Origin: Candidatus Nitrosopumilus sp.
GTDB taxonomy: Archaea > Thermoproteota > Nitrososphaeria > Nitrososphaerales > Nitrosopumilaceae
Direction: 5' to 3'
Assembly (NCBI GenBank): GCA_022758935.1
Contig: JAEMQG010000177.1
Coordinates: 1-5,329 of the forward strand
Length of the DNA stretch: 5,329 nucleotides
Within the stretch, counting starts at the first letter, position 1. Every line of letters starts with the position of its first letter. Shown piece after piece: positions 5,221 through 5,329 of this stretch. The notes under the pieces are model-generated. The model did not search any database. It was given only the letters and a program-made list of their open reading frames with translations, and was not told the DNA's origin. A program made the translations under genes and the position numbers.

Positions 5221-5329
5221 ATGAACATATTTACCAACTATATTCAGTCTATTAATAAAAAAACAACCATAGGACTTTCACTTTTAATCGTTCTATCCAT
5301 TTTGATTTGGATCGTTCCAGAAATAATTG
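5221..5329 (+). CDS. Unidentified membrane-anchored protein, N-terminus only
   Basis: Thirty-six codons are visible before the window ends, with the frame still open. A short polar start (MNIFTNYIQSINKKT) is followed by a strongly hydrophobic stretch, roughly residues 22-36 (LSLLIVLSILIWIVP), that should form a transmembrane helix or signal anchor. The two lysines before the helix suggest the N-terminus stays in the cytoplasm. ATG 5221 is the first start, since TAG at 5215-5217 is in frame. The start lies 74 nt after purM, with its own TATA-like box. The family cannot be told from this fragment; candidates include a transporter subunit or an anchored extracellular protein. Confidence 0.6.
   Translation, partial: MNIFTNYIQSINKKTTIGLSLLIVLSILIWIVPEII

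Noticed and set aside
1..5329. Search for CRISPR repeats, insertion sequences, tRNA or rRNA genes
   Set aside because: No regularly spaced repeats, transposase-like frames, terminal repeats or GC-rich cloverleaf segments were seen.

Overview
This window looks like ordinary chromosomal DNA from an ammonia-oxidising archaeon of the Nitrososphaeria (Thaumarchaeota), probably related to Nitrosopumilus or Nitrosarchaeum. The sequence is AT-rich and its genes are purine-rich on the coding strand. It carries the two-gene archaeal FO synthase (cofG, cofH) and an archaeal PAC2-family protein. Several genes have TATA-like boxes about 26-30 nt before the start codon with no Shine-Dalgarno sequence, as expected for leaderless archaeal mRNAs. 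The lineage is inferred from gene content and style; no database search was made.

Layout, all genes on the + strand. (1) From the left edge to 2391 lies a cofG-cofH pair joined by an ATGA stop/start overlap. cofG is cut by the window edge; its frame stays open to base 2, so a TTG at 104 is not its start. Together the two radical-SAM enzymes make FO, the deazaflavin chromophore of coenzyme F420. (2) From 2392 to 2855 there is a 464-nt AT-rich gap with no convincing gene. It holds an inverted repeat around a TATA-like core, a doubtful 40-codon ORF, and promoter elements for the next gene. (3) From 2856 to 3203 is a small winged-helix DNA-binding protein. A perfect 8+3+8 palindrome overlaps its own start codon, which suggests autoregulation. 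(4) From 3204 to 3349 is a leader with a strong TATA box and two related dyads. It precedes a PAC2-family protein (3350-4075) whose C-terminus is Met-Tyr-Met, matching the HbYX proteasome-docking motif. (5) From 4124 to 5146 is purM, the AIR synthetase of purine synthesis, apparently with its own leaderless promoter. (6) From 5221 to the right edge is the start of an unidentified gene encoding an N-terminal transmembrane helix.

The genes serve separate housekeeping roles: F420 chromophore synthesis, a local regulator, proteasome-related chaperoning or activation, and purine synthesis. Only cofG-cofH is clearly an operon. No mobile element, CRISPR array, tRNA, rRNA or obvious new defence or metabolic system was seen. 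The most interesting signals are the palindrome on the regulator's start codon, the possible HbYX tail on the PAC2 protein, and the paired dyads before that gene.
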